DNA from: Gemmobacter caeni
GTDB lineage: Bacteria; Pseudomonadota; Alphaproteobacteria; Rhodobacterales; Rhodobacteraceae
Direction: 5' to 3'
DNA: 64,000 nt
Assembly: GCF_003054195.1 (NCBI RefSeq)
Contig: NZ_QBKP01000002.1
Location: 141,970-205,969, forward strand
Part shown: positions 33,794 to 44,024 of the stretch, piece by piece
Numbering within the stretch: position 1 is the first letter of the stretch
Layout of the letters: every line of letters starts with the position of its first letter
Notes under the pieces: model-generated
What the model saw: only the letters and a program-made list of their open reading frames with translations
What the model was told of the DNA's origin: nothing
Database searches by the model: none
Translations under genes and position numbers: made by a program

Positions 33794-34726
33794 TCAGCCC
33801 CGGCGACAGTCCCAGGTCTCCCCCGAGGAGGGGTCATGCATGACCATGTCCGGCCGGCCGATCCCGTCAAAGGTCAGGTTCCCGTAACCCACCAGCTCCA
33901 GATAGGCGGTCCGACCGTCGACCCCGTCAGGCCGAAGACGCCCCTCCCGGATGATGGACCGGTCATACTCGTTGATCATCTGGTAACTTTCCGCGGTGAA
34001 GGCGTAGGTGGTCCCGCCGCAGGACCAGCGTCCGACATAGACCGGCTCCGCGGATTCGGCGGAGGGGGCCGCAGGGGCGGCGGGCGAGACGGCCGGGGCG
34101 TTCAGGGCGATCCCCTCCGCCGAGATCCCGCGCATCACCTCCCGGATGAAGGAGGTGCTGTTGCCGTCCACGGTCTCGCCCCGGTCCGCCATCGCCTGAA
34201 GCAGGGCGATCAGGGCCGCCTCGGTCGCGTCCCCGTAGACCCCGTCGACCTGACCCGTGTAATGACCGCGCTCCGCAAGAAGGGACTGGACCCCGCGACG
34301 CCCCGCCTCGTCAAGGCGGTTGAACTGGCCTTCAAGGATCGCCCGGATGACCCGAACCGGTTGAGAGACCGGGGCGGTGATGGACCCGGCGAGCTCGCAG
34401 GACCCGGTGACGAGGGTCCGGCACCCGTCCCCGACCGGGCTGAACCCGGTGCTCGTCCCGACCAGGACACACTGACGACCCTTCGTCTCCCCGGTGTTGA
34501 GGAGCGCGGCCCAGGCCCCGTCCGGCCCGCGGAGCAGGGTCCCGCCCCCGACCGCGTTGCACCCCCCGGGTCCGGTGATGAACACCTCGATGAAGTCCGA
34601 GTTGACCTCGATCTGGCCGCCCCCCTCCACCCCGTCAGGGAGGGTGATCGGGTAGGTCCCCGTCTCAAGCGCCGCCGCCGGCGCGGCGAGGAGGGTGAAC
34701 AGGGCGAGAAGAGCGGGTCTGGACAT
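33794..34726 (-). CDS. Secreted protein with peptidoglycan-binding-like segment
   Basis: 310 residues. Signal peptide MSRPALLALFTLLAAPAAAL. The middle (GVQSLLAERGHYTGQVDGVYGDATEAALIALLQA) matches a peptidoglycan-binding repeat (PG_binding_1). The C-terminal domain (VGRWSCGGTTYAFTAESYQM ... SGETWDCRRG) is a small Cys-containing beta domain. Likely a periplasmic or cell-surface protein. It is convergent with the LPD1 gene, with no gap between the stops. Confidence 0.7.
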   Translation of the reverse strand: MSRPALLALFTLLAAPAAALETGTYPITLPDGVEGGGQIEVNSDFIEVFITGPGGCNAVGGGTLLRGPDGAWAALLNTGETKGRQCVLVGTSTGFSPVGDGCRTLVTGSCELAGSITAPVSQPVRVIRAILEGQFNRLDEAGRRGVQSLLAERGHYTGQVDGVYGDATEAALIALLQAMADRGETVDGNSTSFIREVMRGISAEGIALNAPAVSPAAPAAPSAESAEPVYVGRWSCGGTTYAFTAESYQMINEYDRSIIREGRLRPDGVDGRTAYLELVGYGNLTFDGIGRPDMVMHDPSSGETWDCRRG

Positions 34727-34817
34727 GCGGGTCTCCGAAAAAGAATCTGTGTCCCCCCAAACATAGGGATCGATCTGCGAAAATAAAAGATATTCTTATT
34801 CTATTTTATGTGCAGCC

Positions 34818-35267
34818 TCAGAGGAGGAGGAGGGATGCGACCGCCAGCCCCAGGAGCGGTGGGCCGATCTGGGCCGGAATCGCCCGCACACTCCCGCCCT
34901 TGACCGCGATCACGTAGAGGGAGAGCGCAAAGAAGGAAGTGATCACCAGGGGAAGGAGGGCGACCGAGCTGGTGGCCCCGGGCAGGAGCGCCATCGTGTT
35001 CAGTGCGAAAAATACGGCAGCCACCGCGCTCAGCGCGTGAAGGCGTGCCTGAGACAGGACCCGAACCCAGACCTCCCCGAGATCCGCTCCGAGCGGCAGC
35101 AGACCGGAGAGATGCGCGCTGAGCGGGAGCGCCGCCGCGAACCCGATCAGGCCGACAGGCACGCCGAGGAGCAGGGTTAGGATCGCGATCGGGATCAGCA
35201 GGATCAAGCTCAGGATCCAGACCCCCTTGAGGATCCGCATCCCCAGATCTGCGTCTTCGGGTCTCAT
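34818..35267 (-). CDS. Multi-pass membrane protein
   Basis: 149 residues with four or five hydrophobic segments (VWILSLILLIPIAILTLLLGV, PVGLIGFAAALPLSAHL, LSAVAAVFFALNTMALL, LLPLVITSFFALSLYVIAV, LLGLAVASLLLL). An inner-membrane protein of unknown role. It overlaps the thioredoxin-fold gene by four bases and is probably coupled to it, so the two may form a small thiol- or envelope-related unit. Confidence 0.65.
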   Translation of the reverse strand: MRPEDADLGMRILKGVWILSLILLIPIAILTLLLGVPVGLIGFAAALPLSAHLSGLLPLGADLGEVWVRVLSQARLHALSAVAAVFFALNTMALLPGATSSVALLPLVITSFFALSLYVIAVKGGSVRAIPAQIGPPLLGLAVASLLLL

Positions 35268-36001
35268 GCACGCCCCCCCGCAACCTCAAGCCCCCGCTCC
35301 AGCCGGCGTATCATCGCCCCGGCGCCGGTGAACCCCTCGATCTTGAGCACGCGCCCCGGATCCCCGGGAGCGGCGAGGAAGAAGGTAGGGGTGCGTTCCA
35401 GCGCGAACTCCCTCCGGGTCGACTCGAACCGGTCCCGAAACTGGAGCCCCTCCTCCGCCACGCAGCCGGAGAGCGCGACGCGGGAGGCGCCCAGGAGCCG
35501 GGCCTGCGGCAAGATCAGCTCCTCGAGCCCCCCCTCCGTCGGAACGGAGGCGGTCATCTCGAATAGCGCGCGGACCCGGTCCGGCGGGGCGAGCCGGCTC
35601 CCTTCCCGCTCGAGACAGGCGGCGGCCACCGTGGAGATCAGGCCGGAACGGCCGTAGCCGACGGAGAGGTAGGCGGCGGCGAGACCGCGCGCCTCAGCGA
35701 AGCGGATGAGAGGGTCCAGGCCCGTCCGGACGAATTCACGACAGAAGGCGCAACCGGTATCGCTGATCACCAGGAGGTCCGCACCGGACCCGGTCAGCTG
35801 CTGGTGGTGCGGGGTAGGCCCGATCCGCGACAACCGGGTTCCGATCGGGTCCCGCCCCGAGAGGGACGGGATCTCCGGCGGGCGGGAGATCAAATAGGCG
35901 GAGGTGAGGCCAGCCAGGGCGGTAGCCCCCCCGCCGATCAGAAGGAGCCGGCGCATCCGCCGCGACTCCTCCCGTTCCCGTCTGCTCGGTTTTCCGGTCA
36001 T
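35264..36001 (-). CDS. DsbA-like thioredoxin-fold protein (CAFC active site)
   Basis: 245 residues; the ATG at 36001 has GGGGGG upstream. An N-terminal anchor (RRLLLIGGGATALAGLTSAYL) places it in the periplasm. The active-site motif ISDTGCAFCREF (Cys84, Cys87) and the cis-Pro loop RTPTFFLAAP identify a DsbA/thioredoxin-family oxidoreductase or holdase. Role: probably disulphide formation in the several Cys-containing exported proteins of this replicon. It overlaps the downstream membrane-protein gene by four bases. Confidence 0.8.
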   Translation of the reverse strand: MTGKPSRREREESRRMRRLLLIGGGATALAGLTSAYLISRPPEIPSLSGRDPIGTRLSRIGPTPHHQQLTGSGADLLVISDTGCAFCREFVRTGLDPLIRFAEARGLAAAYLSVGYGRSGLISTVAAACLEREGSRLAPPDRVRALFEMTASVPTEGGLEELILPQARLLGASRVALSGCVAEEGLQFRDRFESTRREFALERTPTFFLAAPGDPGRVLKIEGFTGAGAMIRRLERGLEVAGGRA

Positions 36002-36027
36002 GATCCCCCCCTGTTGCGTCCCGCCTG

Positions 36028-36055
36028 ATATTAGGGGTTTTTTATTTTTTCGCAA
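36028..36055 (-). promoter_or_regulatory. Promoter TTGCGA-N16-TAATAT for the DsbA-like gene
   Basis: On the minus strand TTGCGA (36055-36050), 16 bp, TAATAT (36033-36028), 27 bp before the start at 36001. Here the replicon 9-mer supplies the -35 box instead of the -10/start region. Confidence 0.55.
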
Positions 36056-36086
36056 CACGAGCGATGGGATCAGAACGCTCTGCCCG

Positions 36087-36557
36087 TCACTTCGCGCCCG
36101 GGGAAAAACCCGGCTTGACCGGAAAAATAGGCTTCGCCGGATCAACCGGCTTCCAGGGCTTTACGCTCTCACCCCCCTCGGGCTTGGGCGGGGTGATCGG
36201 CTTGATCGGCTTGACCGGGGTCTTGATCCCGTCACCCCTCTGGGTGAACTGCTGCTCATACCGCTCCACCCGATCGGTACGGGTCGAGAGGGGGCCGTTT
36301 TCCAGTCCGTTCACCGGGCTGTTGTGGGACTGGCGGGTTTCGCGGCCGTCGATACCCCTTTGCAGGTCCTGACGGGAGCCTCCCGTCACGCCCCCTTTCA
36401 CGCAGTCGTTCCGGAGGATCTTCTGCGGCGAGGCGCAGATATCCGCCAGAGCCCTCTTCTCGGGGGAGACGATCGTGGGTTCGAACGTCTTCGGGGTCTC
36501 CGCAACGAGGGAGACGGGAGACATAACCAGGACAATCGCAAGAACCGGGAGTCGCAT
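36087..36557 (-). CDS. Secreted Pro/Lys-rich protein
   Basis: 156 residues. Signal peptide MRLPVLAIVLVMSPVSLVAE. The C-terminal third is a run of short KP-containing units (KTPVKPIKPITPPKPEG, KPWKPVDPAKPIFPVKPG) likely to adopt an extended structure and perhaps bind peptidoglycan or nucleic acid. There are two Cys residues. Function unknown. The replicon motif TTTTTCGCA (36601-36609) lies upstream of its start. Confidence 0.6.
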   Translation of the reverse strand: MRLPVLAIVLVMSPVSLVAETPKTFEPTIVSPEKRALADICASPQKILRNDCVKGGVTGGSRQDLQRGIDGRETRQSHNSPVNGLENGPLSTRTDRVERYEQQFTQRGDGIKTPVKPIKPITPPKPEGGESVKPWKPVDPAKPIFPVKPGFSPGAK

Positions 36558-36659
36558 GTGTTCGCCTTTCGCGTTGAGATGCGAGTCGCTTCTATCATCT
36601 TTTTTCGCACATCAAAAGGGAATCCATACGAAAGTCTTTATCTTTCGTATGGGGTCGCT

Positions 36660-38807
36660 TCAGGCCGGGTTTGGAAGAGCGCCCTCCCGCTCACGGGCCG
36701 CCCGCTCCTGATCGAGAAGGATCGCGGCCGCCCGGGGGCTCATCGAGGCGACGAGGTCGCGTGCCGCGCGCTCCGTGTAGATGACGCCCGGGTTGTGGGC
36801 CTTGCCGATGCGGCCACCCATGACGGTACGCCACTCCGCCCAAAGGGCGGAGCGCATCCGTTCGTTCTTCCAGTCATGTTCGAGAACGCTCTCCCAGGTG
36901 GTCTCCGGACGATGTACGCGCGCCGGACCGTTCGGCTGCACACGGGCCCGCTTCCAGGCAAGGATCTCTTCGAACCGGATCGGGACCCCTCCCCCCTTGA
37001 TCCCGCGCATGAACTCCTCCGTGGCCGCCCGCGCCTCCGCGTTCGGCTGCCCGTTGCGCTCGGCCCGGTTCTGGACGATCCCGATATTGGCCGCCGCCGT
37101 CACCGGGTCCTCCCCTTCGAGTCCGGTCAGCTCCAGCGTGGAGAGGCTGGTCTGCTCATCCGCGCTCCGGATCGAGAACAGGTGGCAGCGGGCGTCCCGC
37201 GCCTTCGAAGTGTAACCGCCGACGCAGTGACGCATCCGCTGCCCCTCCTCGCGGAGCTCGTCGAAGTTGCGCAGGGGGCGGACGATCAGACCGTTGGAGG
37301 CGTGGTAGGTCTCGGTCAGGATCGGGAAGGCGGTGTCCCCGTAACGGTCGAAGCGCCCCTCCTGATCCGTCTCGGCCGTGATCCGACCCTCCGCCTCCAT
37401 CATCGCCGGGATCCGGCCCGCGTAACGCCGGGCCACCTCGAAAAGATGCGCGGCGAGGTTCTTCGCGTTCCCGAGAACGAGCTTCGCCGAGGCCTCGAAC
37501 CCGTCGATCAGGAACTCCCCCGTCACCGCCGGCAGGGGCTCCCCTGTCCCGGCGATCGAGGCGAGGACCTGCGGCATGAGCGCGGTTCGCGAGAACCCCT
37601 CGATCGCCTCGATCGCGTCGATCGTGGTGAGCGCCATGGTCCGCCGGTCGAACCGGTCCGGATCGAAATCCGCCGCCCGTGCGAGGGTCGCCCGATACTC
37701 GACCCAGTTCCCGCCGGAGGCGTTGAGAAGGTCCCGCACCGGGAGGTCGAAGGCGTTGGCGATCGGGACCGCACAGCCGCTCAGCACGTCATAGAAGGCG
37801 GCCCATTCCGGGTCATCCCGGGGGGTCCGGTCCGGGGGGAGCTCCGCCAGATAGCGCATCGCCTTGTCCAGGGACACCACCCCGCTCACGGAGAAGCGAC
37901 GGGTCCGGTTGACCCCGAGCGCGTCCTCCCCGCGCACCGCCTCCCCCGCCTCGAAGAGCGGCGCGGCCGGCGCCGGGACGGTCAGCCGGCTGATCCGCTT
38001 GACGGAGGCTTTCGGAAGGCCGGTCCGCTCGGTCAGGAGCGGCTGGATCGGCTCAAGCAGGTCCACCGCGCGCGACAGCTCTCGGCTCTCCGCGATCATC
38101 CCCGCCAGGATCGGCATCGCCCTCGCCGCCTGCATCCGGTAGCGGGCCTGGTCCCCGCGCGGGGTCGCATACCAGGCGACCGCGATCGGGGAGGGCCGGG
38201 AGACGGAGACCAGCGCCTCACGGGCCTGATCCAGATCGAGATCCCCCATCTGACCGGTCTGGAACGGAAGGGACCGATCACGCGCCGCGGTGATCGTGTC
38301 GAAGCCGGACATCGGGGCCCCGAGCCGGAGCTGCGCGCCGCGCGCGAGCACCAGGTCCCCGTCCCCCATCCGCCGGTGCAGGCCCTGGCCCGCCAGCGTC
38401 CGGTCATGAACCTCCCGGGGCAGGATCAGCCGGCGCTCCTCCTCGGGGCGTTTCGCGGCGGGGTCCCCGCCGCCCAGGAAATCCTGCCAGGCCGCAAGCT
38501 GGGCGTGGGGGTCAGCAACCCGGCTCACCTCCCCCTCAAGTCGGACCGGGTCCCGTGAGAGCTGGCCGAGGATGAGCATCGCCACCCCGACCGAGCCCCG
38601 GATCGCCTGATCGCCGTTCTGGAACCGGAACCGGAACGGGGTCCCGCGCGGGACCGTCCCGTTGCAGGCGGAGAGATGGATCCCGGACATGACCCCGCTA
38701 CGCGGGTCCGTGCGGAACCGGATCCAGGACGGGTCCCCCTCCCCCGCCCAGACGAAACCGGAGAGGGGGCCGTCCCCCTCCCGTGCCGATTGTGACCGCA
38801 TCAGCAT
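36660..38807 (-). CDS. PcfJ-like protein (paralogue 2)
   Basis: 715 residues. C-terminal PcfJ signature RMRHCVGGYTSKARD, then HLFSIRSADEQTSLSTLELTG, closely parallel to the first paralogue at 15,946. The N-terminal 450 residues include several Arg-rich helices. It lies four bases downstream of the Strawberry-notch-type helicase on the same strand, suggesting a functional link with that helicase. Role unknown. Confidence 0.75.
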   Translation of the reverse strand: MLMRSQSAREGDGPLSGFVWAGEGDPSWIRFRTDPRSGVMSGIHLSACNGTVPRGTPFRFRFQNGDQAIRGSVGVAMLILGQLSRDPVRLEGEVSRVADPHAQLAAWQDFLGGGDPAAKRPEEERRLILPREVHDRTLAGQGLHRRMGDGDLVLARGAQLRLGAPMSGFDTITAARDRSLPFQTGQMGDLDLDQAREALVSVSRPSPIAVAWYATPRGDQARYRMQAARAMPILAGMIAESRELSRAVDLLEPIQPLLTERTGLPKASVKRISRLTVPAPAAPLFEAGEAVRGEDALGVNRTRRFSVSGVVSLDKAMRYLAELPPDRTPRDDPEWAAFYDVLSGCAVPIANAFDLPVRDLLNASGGNWVEYRATLARAADFDPDRFDRRTMALTTIDAIEAIEGFSRTALMPQVLASIAGTGEPLPAVTGEFLIDGFEASAKLVLGNAKNLAAHLFEVARRYAGRIPAMMEAEGRITAETDQEGRFDRYGDTAFPILTETYHASNGLIVRPLRNFDELREEGQRMRHCVGGYTSKARDARCHLFSIRSADEQTSLSTLELTGLEGEDPVTAAANIGIVQNRAERNGQPNAEARAATEEFMRGIKGGGVPIRFEEILAWKRARVQPNGPARVHRPETTWESVLEHDWKNERMRSALWAEWRTVMGGRIGKAHNPGVIYTERAARDLVASMSPRAAAILLDQERAAREREGALPNPA

Positions 38808-38811
38808 CCGC

Positions 38812-41800
38812 TCACGCCTCCCATCTCACGTCGTCCATCTCGAAATCCGGATCCTTTTCGGGCTCCGGCGCGTCCATTTCCGGCTCCTGCCCCTCCGCGG
38901 TCGGGTCCGTCCCGCCCGGCTGATAGGCCCGCTCGACCCCCGCGGCGATCCGGTTGATCCGGGCGATCGCCTCGTTGACAAACTCCCGTTTCTGACCGTC
39001 GATCTGCAACGGGAGCCCGTCGAGCAGGGAGAGGATCCGGTAAAGCCGGTCCTGCCCCTCCTCCGTCTCGATCGAGAACTTCGCCATGTATTTGTGGTCC
39101 TTGCCCGGGTTGCGCAGGGCGCGACGCGGCGTGTCCCTGAACGCAGGCAGGGGCTGACCGTGCACCGCCTCATGCAGGCCGGGCCGCTCGGACCAGAACT
39201 CATAGGTGCTCTGCCGAAGCGGGATCATGTCGATCGCGACCGTTTTCGCCCCTACCCGGATGATGATGTCCGCCACCATCGGCTCACCGGCCCGCCCCTC
39301 CGGGTCGATCCCGCCCCAGACCCGGAACCCTTTGGACCCGTCACGGGCCAGCTGGTCCCGGATCAGGTCACGCACCGCCTCCGCGGCGACGAGACCGGAG
39401 GGGAGATTCACCGGCAGCTTGCCCAGATCGACCTTGCTGTCATGGATGACGATCCCGCGGGAGACCTCCCCCTCCATGTTCCGGTAGAGCGAGACGGTGC
39501 CGAGGTTGTTCTCCTTCGCCACGTTGATCGCCTGAAGCACGTTCCCCTGAAGCACCTGGACCGGCAGCGCACGACGCAGCCGCGCCATCTGGGTGAACTC
39601 GGCCAGATAGTCCTCATTCACCCCCTGCGAGAGGCCGGGCCGGAACCGGATCGTCTCCATGTCCCGCGACAGGAGGCGCGAGACCGCCATCGTTTCCGGT
39701 TTCGCCATGCCCGGCGAGATCAGCCGGATCTTGTAGGCGGAGGCCAGATCGAAATGGCGGGTCTCCTGCGGCGGGATGAGGTCGACGACCGTGTTCACCC
39801 GGCGCGCGTCTGGATCATCAAGGGTCGGGAAACGGACCGCGACGCCGGGCTGGAGGTTCTCCAGGAGCCAGATCAGGTCCGTCAACTTCCCGTGCTGGGT
39901 CGCGAACCGGCCCGGAACCCCGGTCGGGTTCTGAAGCGCCGCGTCCATGTCATAGCCGGAGGGGAGATGCGGACGCATCAGGGTGGGCAGGTTCTGCCGG
40001 ATCCGCTCCGCGTAGGGGGCGAACCCGTCCGCCCCGTGCAGGGTCGCGCAACGCTCCACCATCGCGATCAGCCGCTCCGCGGTGACCGCCTCATCGGTGA
40101 ACTCGTGCACGCCGGTCGCGATGTAGAGCGGGGAGAGGAAGACGGAGGTGTCCAGGTCCTCCTCGGCCCGTTCCTGACCCGAGAAGATCGCGGTCGCCTT
40201 GATGTCGATCCGGCCCGGGAACTCCTTCGGCTTGAGCGGGTTCGCGTTCCGGCTCTCCAACTCCTCGATGAGCACGTCGAACTCCATCCGGATCCGCTGC
40301 ACGAGATCGTCCTGCTCGGCCGCCGGTAGCATGATCGACCGGGCGAGCACCCGGTTCGCAAGGCTCTCGATCCCGCTTTTCGCGGTCCCGGACCCCTCGT
40401 CCACAAGCCCCTCGCCCCGATCCGCCGCCGCCTCCGCCTCCGCGAAATCCGTGAACCCGAGTCGGCGCGCGAGCCCCGGCATAGAGAGGAGCACGTTGCG
40501 GGTCGCCTCGTCGCCCACCTTGTTCAGCAGGTCCGGCACGTCATCCAGGAGGAGCGGGTGCGACCGGTTCCCGTCGACGGAGGCGCCAAGGGAGCGCAGC
40601 TTCCCGTTGCGCTGCTGCATGATCCGCATCTCCGGGGTGAGGCCGGTCATCACGGAGACCACCTTCGGGTCCTCCACCTGCCCGTAACGGTTCCCGCGCC
40701 CCTGCGACTGGACGTATTTGATGATGTCGACCGGGGTCTCCAGCTCGATCATGGTCCGCCCGCGCTGGTCCTTGAAGTCCGGGGAGGCGTGGTAGGACCC
40801 CCCCGTTGCGCCGGCCGAGTTGTAGATCAGGACGTCCAGTTCCCCGGAGTTGAACGCGTCGATCACGGCGCGGCGGTCCCGCTCCTCGGTGGCTCGACGC
40901 TCGATCCGACCGTCCCGGTAGCACAGGGTCCGGCCGGAGATCTCCCCCACCCGCATCCCGTTCGCCTCAAGCCGCTCCTTCAGCGCGTCAACCGGGGAGA
41001 CGGGCAGGTCGTCGGGGAGCTGGTCGATCAGCGCGTCGACCCGACGCGCCGCCTCCGCCACCTCGCGCGAGACCTGACGCGCGTCCTGACGCTCCCCGTT
41101 CAGGGTGAGCCGGTAGAGCCCGTCATGGATGCGACGGATCTGGTCCTTCAGACCCAGCGGCGGGAGGGCCGCGATCTCCTCATCCGTCATCCGCCCCTCA
41201 TCGGCCCGGATAAGCTCGTTCAGGAGCGCGGAGTTGGTGGAGTGGAAGGTGATGAGGGGCTTGCGGTTCATATCCATCTCCGCCGCCGCCACCTCGACCA
41301 CCTGGTCGATCTTCAGCGCGTTCATGGTGATCCGGGCCAGGTTCGCGAGCGGGCCGCCGATGGCGAGGCTGTACTGCGAAAGCTCGTTGGTCCGCTGCCG
41401 GGCCACGTTTTCGGGCACGCCGCGGTTGACCATCGCCCGGAACTCGAGCGCCTGACGACGGCCGACCAGCTCACCGATCTGGGTCGAGGCGTCAATCATC
41501 CCCTCCACGATCGGGGAGAACCGGTTCATCACGTCCTGGTAGTGGAGCATCCGACGATCATCGGGCAGGTTCACCTGGAACTCGATGTTGCTCAGGTCAT
41601 GGTCCCGCCGCAGCATCACCCCGTCCTCCGCCAGCATGGAGGCGAAGGACTCCTGGGCCACCTCACCGCCGGACTGGATGTTCTCGAGGATCGTGTTGAG
41701 ACCCTCCCCCGCGGTGGCGGGCAGAAGCGGCTTGTAGAGGTTGAGCCCTTGCGGGTTGCGCGCCGGGGTCGCCGTGCCGAACACGACCTGACCGGCCGGG

Positions 41801-43935
41801 ACCCGCTCGAGCGCCGCGCGGACGTTGCGCCCGGTGTTCGAGCGCGGGTTGAGCGCGTTATGCGCCTCGTCGAGCACGATCATCGTGTTCGCGTTCATCG
41901 CGTTCTCCATCCAGAGGGACGGGTCCGCCTCCTCGCGACAGTTGAACTTCGAATAGGTGGTGATGAGCAGGTTGTACTTCTCAGGCCACTGACCGGAACG
42001 GAAGATCTCCTTCTGCTCCTTGTCAGAGAGGGAGCGGACCTCCTTGGAGATCACGTTGCCGGTGGTCGGGTCGACGGAGACGTCGGTGAACTTGGAACCG
42101 GCGCTCAGGAAGCCGACCCGGATCTCCGGCCAGGCCCCGACCGCCTTGAGGTCACGGCAGACGTCCGGAACGTTGATGGTGCCGGATTCCGTGAAATAGA
42201 GGACCCGGTTCTCCGGGTTCGCCCGGATATGGGTGCGCGCCATCGCGGCGAGGCTGCGCCCCTTGCCGACCCCGGTCTGGTCGGCGAGCAGGAAGCCGCG
42301 TCCCCGATCCGCCGCGTTGAGCCGCATGCCGACCGCGTCCACCTGTTCCGGGGTCAGCAGCTCGCCCAGTTCCGCCGGGGAGCGGCCGAGAGCGGCTGCG
42401 ACCGCCGCGTCCACCCCGCCCATCGCCTCCATGTCCCGGCTCACCCGTTGCAGTGCCCGCGAGGTGGCCCCCTCGAGCGCGATCGGGATCATCGTGAACG
42501 GCTCCCCCACGCGGGAGAGCGGCATGTAGGGGCGCTGGCGGACGTTCTCCTCGCGCGTATCCTCGGCCCGCGCCTCGGCCCGGTCCTGCTCACCCCGGTT
42601 GAAGTCCCGGATCCGGCTGCGGGAGCGGAAGACCTCCCGCTCAAGATTGGGCAGGTCCTCATGGGTGGCCACCCGGAAGGTGCGCAACGCCGCCTGGGGG
42701 AGCGCCTCCAGCGGTTCAGGCCGCGCGTCCCCGATGAAGAACATCATCAGCCCGACCCCGTCCCTGACCCCGTCGGCCACGTTCGGGGCGATCTCGGCCA
42801 CCGCCTCGACCCCGTAGGCCCGGCCGACGTCGGAGCGAAGCCGCTCATTGATCTCCATCTCCGCCGTGCCGGGCACGATCAGGATGGTGGAACCCTCGGC
42901 GGGACGGCGGGAGAGCGCGTTCAGCGCGAAGCCGGAGACCCCGTCCGCGCTCACGTCGGACAGGTCGAGCACCTGAAGGGGGGCCCCCTCCTCGCGCATG
43001 CGCGGCAGCGCGATCGCGAGATCCGGGTGCCCCCGGTAATCGACCCGGTCATTCCCCTGGGTGACGCGCCGCAGGAGGCTCAGGGTGGCGGCTGAGGGGC
43101 GAACCCCCTGCCCCGGCTCGGAGCGCCGCGACAGCACGAACTCGGTGGCGGCGCTCAGTCTGAGCGCCCGCATCAGGCCGGCCCGGTCGGACCCCGCCTC
43201 GATCGCGACCGCGGTGATCTGGCGCAGCATGGCGGTCCGGGCCAGCTCGACCGCCTCGGCCCGGTCCAGCTCGATCTGCCCGCGCGGCCCCGGCTCGATC
43301 GCCGCGTCGATCACGCGGCCGAAGTCGTCCGCGTGAAGGGTCCCGTGGCGCGCCATCATCAGAAGGCCCGCGGCGATCCCGTCAAGGTCAGCGGCCCGGT
43401 GCGCGCGCAGGAAGAGCGGGGCGGCACCCCCCTCCCCCTCATGCACGAAGGAGCGGGTCCCGTCCTCGGCGGAGACGCGGCGGAAGAACCGTCCCGACCC
43501 GTCCCGAACCACCTCCTCCCCGCGGAGGTTCAGACCGATGAGGCTGACCGTCTCCGGGTCCGGAACGGAGGGGGGCCGGCCGGTCTCCCGCTCCTCCTGG
43601 CGCGGGGCCCGGGGGACGAGGTTGACGGTCATTTCGGCGGAGAGGATCCGATCAAGTCCGATCTCGACCACCTCGGCGCCGAGCGCCTCGGCGAGGTCCG
43701 GGATCCGGACCGTCTTGTCGGACTGGCCCTTGAAATAGCGCAGCACGCGCGGGTTCACCGGGGTGGGCTGGAACCCGTGCTCCTGGGAGATCCGGGAGAT
43801 CTCCTCCCCGCGCGTCCCCGCCCCGACCAGAAGGATCAGGCCGGACCGACCGTCGCCGGTGACGACCCGCTTCATGCGCGCCTCCCCGTTCGGGAAGGTG
43901 ATCCATTTGACGACCTTCTGGGGCGCTTCACTCAT
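38812..43935 (-). CDS. Giant Strawberry-notch-type helicase
   Basis: 1707 residues, the largest protein here. The N-terminal 500 residues include a region not recognised. The helicase has DQTGVGKGRSLAAM (nucleotide-binding Lys558), VLDEAHNALNP (DEAH at 689-692) and, far downstream, IIKYVQSQGRGNRYGQV (Gln1078) followed by VVSVMTGLTPEMRIMQQRNGKL, the hallmark of the Sno helicase C-domain found in phages, plasmids and eukaryotic Strawberry notch. It should unwind or remodel DNA-protein complexes in an ATP-dependent way. It is upstream of the PcfJ paralogue with a four-base gap. Confidence 0.85.
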   Translation of the reverse strand: MSEAPQKVVKWITFPNGEARMKRVVTGDGRSGLILLVGAGTRGEEISRISQEHGFQPTPVNPRVLRYFKGQSDKTVRIPDLAEALGAEVVEIGLDRILSAEMTVNLVPRAPRQEERETGRPPSVPDPETVSLIGLNLRGEEVVRDGSGRFFRRVSAEDGTRSFVHEGEGGAAPLFLRAHRAADLDGIAAGLLMMARHGTLHADDFGRVIDAAIEPGPRGQIELDRAEAVELARTAMLRQITAVAIEAGSDRAGLMRALRLSAATEFVLSRRSEPGQGVRPSAATLSLLRRVTQGNDRVDYRGHPDLAIALPRMREEGAPLQVLDLSDVSADGVSGFALNALSRRPAEGSTILIVPGTAEMEINERLRSDVGRAYGVEAVAEIAPNVADGVRDGVGLMMFFIGDARPEPLEALPQAALRTFRVATHEDLPNLEREVFRSRSRIRDFNRGEQDRAEARAEDTREENVRQRPYMPLSRVGEPFTMIPIALEGATSRALQRVSRDMEAMGGVDAAVAAALGRSPAELGELLTPEQVDAVGMRLNAADRGRGFLLADQTGVGKGRSLAAMARTHIRANPENRVLYFTESGTINVPDVCRDLKAVGAWPEIRVGFLSAGSKFTDVSVDPTTGNVISKEVRSLSDKEQKEIFRSGQWPEKYNLLITTYSKFNCREEADPSLWMENAMNANTMIVLDEAHNALNPRSNTGRNVRAALERVPAGQVVFGTATPARNPQGLNLYKPLLPATAGEGLNTILENIQSGGEVAQESFASMLAEDGVMLRRDHDLSNIEFQVNLPDDRRMLHYQDVMNRFSPIVEGMIDASTQIGELVGRRQALEFRAMVNRGVPENVARQRTNELSQYSLAIGGPLANLARITMNALKIDQVVEVAAAEMDMNRKPLITFHSTNSALLNELIRADEGRMTDEEIAALPPLGLKDQIRRIHDGLYRLTLNGERQDARQVSREVAEAARRVDALIDQLPDDLPVSPVDALKERLEANGMRVGEISGRTLCYRDGRIERRATEERDRRAVIDAFNSGELDVLIYNSAGATGGSYHASPDFKDQRGRTMIELETPVDIIKYVQSQGRGNRYGQVEDPKVVSVMTGLTPEMRIMQQRNGKLRSLGASVDGNRSHPLLLDDVPDLLNKVGDEATRNVLLSMPGLARRLGFTDFAEAEAAADRGEGLVDEGSGTAKSGIESLANRVLARSIMLPAAEQDDLVQRIRMEFDVLIEELESRNANPLKPKEFPGRIDIKATAIFSGQERAEEDLDTSVFLSPLYIATGVHEFTDEAVTAERLIAMVERCATLHGADGFAPYAERIRQNLPTLMRPHLPSGYDMDAALQNPTGVPGRFATQHGKLTDLIWLLENLQPGVAVRFPTLDDPDARRVNTVVDLIPPQETRHFDLASAYKIRLISPGMAKPETMAVSRLLSRDMETIRFRPGLSQGVNEDYLAEFTQMARLRRALPVQVLQGNVLQAINVAKENNLGTVSLYRNMEGEVSRGIVIHDSKVDLGKLPVNLPSGLVAAEAVRDLIRDQLARDGSKGFRVWGGIDPEGRAGEPMVADIIIRVGAKTVAIDMIPLRQSTYEFWSERPGLHEAVHGQPLPAFRDTPRRALRNPGKDHKYMAKFSIETEEGQDRLYRILSLLDGLPLQIDGQKREFVNEAIARINRIAAGVERAYQPGGTDPTAEGQEPEMDAPEPEKDPDFEMDDVRWEA

Positions 43936-44024
43936 GTCCGTTTCTCCGCTGGCAGGATCGTTCAGGGGTCACTTTCAACGAGAGGAGAGAAAACATGAAC
44001 CGTTTTTTTCTCGCAAAAGAGAAA

